Assembly: GCF_947500325.1 (NCBI RefSeq)
Contig: NZ_CANMRQ010000003.1
Location: 186,001 to 250,000 of the forward strand
Length of the DNA stretch: 64,000 nucleotides
Origin: an uncultured Lacinutrix sp.
Lineage (GTDB): Bacteria > Bacteroidota > Bacteroidia > Flavobacteriales > Flavobacteriaceae
Direction of reading: 5' to 3'
Made by a program: the position numbers and the translations under genes. Below, piece by piece: positions 62,715 to 64,000 of the stretch. How positions within the stretch are numbered: the stretch's first letter is position 1; every line of letters starts with the position of its first letter. Under the pieces are notes generated by a model. That model did not search any database and had not been told where the DNA came from. It saw only the letters and a program-made list of their open reading frames with translations.

Positions 62715-63575
62715 ATGAACAAACTTAAAATACTGGAACAAAAAGCCAAGGATATTGTATCTAAAGTTTCTAATCACCCACAAGGTCGCTATCAATTACG
62801 TTATGAATTCTATCAAAAGTACGGAAATCCTCTCATTAAAGGAAAAGAAGGCTTAGGAAATTCTGAATTAGCTTTTATTAACTGGGAAATAAAAAGAGGA
62901 ACACTTAATTCTATGAGTGACTCAAAACCTGGCAGCCTATGGTGGAGAGAAGTTAACAGTCATTTTCTTTACTTAGCAACACTAGCCCAATTGATTAAAG
63001 AATCTGGTAGTACTTTTCAAGAATTACCCATTCCTGTTAACTTTTGGTTAGATTACATTAATTCACCTAATGAGCAAACATGGTATCGCGCACACAATTC
63101 AAGTATAATTTCTGGATATTATGCAGCAGATGCTCTAGCTTTTAATGAAAATATTTATGAACAATATTTTATGAATATCGTTCTATATCGTGTGCTTTAT
63201 GCGCAATCAATGGTTGAAGGTGTAAGTTTTGGCATATTGGGAAAAATATTTGGTAACCCTAGAGGTTGCGCCGTTTCAATAATCACACATATAGAATCTT
63301 TTTATCCAAGTCATTATCCGCTATCTAAAGAAGACATTAAATATGTTACTCATAATGCCCATAATTTCTTAGGATTGATTGAAGATGTTTTTGATAAAAT
63401 ATTTATTCTACCCCATTTAGATAAACTTTATGCAGAAGCTTCTCAATGGAATAGCTCTCCTGTTCTAAAAATGTTTATTAAAAATAATAAGCCAATCTAT
63501 CCAATTACTCAAAGTGAATTAAATAAAAACCATTTCAATAAAAAAATAAAGACAAAAGAAATCCCTACGCTTTAA
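62715..63575 (+). CDS. Hypothetical protein, 286 aa
   Basis: I do not recognise a named family. No signal peptide or membrane segment is visible. The sequence is helical, with conserved-looking Trp/His-rich patches (PGSLWWREVNSHFLYLATLAQL, NFWLDYINSPNEQTWYRAHNSSI). It lies 12 bp before an FAD-dependent oxidoreductase gene on the same strand, so the two probably form an operon. A role alongside a desaturase- or isomerase-like enzyme is possible but unproven. Confidence 0.6.
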   Translation: MNKLKILEQKAKDIVSKVSNHPQGRYQLRYEFYQKYGNPLIKGKEGLGNSELAFINWEIKRGTLNSMSDSKPGSLWWREVNSHFLYLATLAQLIKESGSTFQELPIPVNFWLDYINSPNEQTWYRAHNSSIISGYYAADALAFNENIYEQYFMNIVLYRVLYAQSMVEGVSFGILGKIFGNPRGCAVSIITHIESFYPSHYPLSKEDIKYVTHNAHNFLGLIEDVFDKIFILPHLDKLYAEASQWNSSPVLKMFIKNNKPIYPITQSELNKNHFNKKIKTKEIPTL

Positions 63576-63587
63576 AACAACAAATCA

Positions 63588-64000
63588 ATGCAAAACAAAG
63601 AACAAAACAGAAAGAAAATAGCCGTACTAGGCAGTGGTATGTCTGCTCTAGCAAGTGTTTATGAACTTACTTCTTACGAAAACTGGCAAGATCATTATGA
63701 TATCACTATATATCAAATGGGCTGGAGACTAGGAGGCAAAACCGCAACTGGTAGAGGTCCAAAAGAAAGAATTCAAGAACATGGCATTCATATTGCGCAA
63801 GGTTGGTATGAAAATGCCTTTCGTTTAATACAAGATTCTTATAAAGAATGTGAAAAGCACAATTTAATGCCAAATAGCCCTTTCAAATCATGGGAAGATG
63901 GTTTTGATAGAGAAGACACTACATTATTAACTCATTTCGACCCTAAGACCAATCAATGGATTAAAAAGAATATTATTTTTCCTTCAAACGATTATATCCC
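63588..64000 (+). CDS. FAD-dependent oxidoreductase (phytoene desaturase/amine oxidase-like), 5' part
   Basis: The first 137 residues are visible before the window ends. KKIAVLGSGMSALASVYEL is the dinucleotide-binding GxGxxxA loop, and GWRLGGKTATGRG and RIQEHGIHIAQGWYENAF match the second conserved FAD contact of the amine oxidase/phytoene desaturase superfamily. The substrate domain is missing, so the reaction cannot be named. The ATG at 63588 follows the preceding stop by 12 bp. Confidence 0.8.
   Translation, partial: MQNKEQNRKKIAVLGSGMSALASVYELTSYENWQDHYDITIYQMGWRLGGKTATGRGPKERIQEHGIHIAQGWYENAFRLIQDSYKECEKHNLMPNSPFKSWEDGFDREDTTLLTHFDPKTNQWIKKNIIFPSNDYI

Overview
The window comes from a low-GC marine Bacteroidota, almost certainly a member of the family Flavobacteriaceae. 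The evidence is type 9 secretion (T9SS) C-terminal sorting domains, SusC/SusD pairs, DUF3570 and DUF4266 proteins, TAnnTTTG-type -7 boxes, few Shine-Dalgarno sequences, and a fused NagB-LmbE enzyme of Bacteroidota type. I see no rRNA, tRNA, CRISPR array, transposase or prophage.

Left part (1-14.4 kb): an exopolysaccharide-type set on the minus strand (cut glycosyltransferase, flippase, two STAS proteins) faces a plus-strand TPR/outer-membrane-barrel protein. After two hypothetical genes and a large T9SS-secreted protein comes a five-gene minus-strand operon: CheY-like receiver, H-NOX haem NO sensor, PAS-PAS-GAF histidine kinase, HPt protein, LytTR response regulator. A conserved pair of direct half-sites spaced 21 bp, the geometry of LytTR sites, lies 68-81 bp upstream of the operon itself, the secreted protein, the STAS/flippase operon and the glycosyltransferase. 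I read this as a nitric-oxide-responsive phosphorelay controlling itself and a neighbouring surface polysaccharide/secreted-protein regulon.

Middle part (14.4-38.6 kb): surface-protein genes on the minus strand. Three proteins end in the same roughly 270-residue module with duplicated dockerin-like DxNxDG units. One small T9SS protein sits between two of them. Two long proteins combine YadA-head-like repeats with a C1q-like end. The third module carrier is broken and joined to a frameshifted two-component sensor remnant. Next come thioredoxin, ApbE, DUF4266 and DUF3570 genes, and on the plus strand an ECF sigma factor, a FecR anti-sigma and a TonB receptor with an STN domain. Five promoters here share AAAATAGGGT-N14-nTGTCTTAA, including that of fecR, so the ECF factor probably controls most of this region. 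A TPR/HTH regulator follows.

Right part (38.6-60.3 kb): a chitin/N-acetylglucosamine (GlcNAc) utilisation locus. Minus strand: NagX-like acyltransferase, sugar MFS transporter, LytTR regulator and LytS-type kinase. Plus strand: SusC, SusD, NagB-LmbE, a small lipocalin-like protein, GH20 hexosaminidase, an internally deleted LacI-type regulator, GlcNAc kinase, FG-GAP/ASPIC lipoprotein, a small unknown and acetyl-CoA synthetase. A T9SS-exported AA10 LPMO follows on the minus strand. Chitin would be cut by the LPMO, oligomers imported by SusCD, trimmed by GH20, GlcNAc moved inward by the MFS transporter, phosphorylated, deacetylated and deaminated, with acetate recovered by Acs. A 21-bp direct repeat before susC, and a weaker one before the LPMO gene, are candidate sites for the locus LytTR regulator.

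Right end: a 7TMR-DISM histidine kinase, an unrecognised protein and the start of an FAD-dependent oxidoreductase cut by the window edge.
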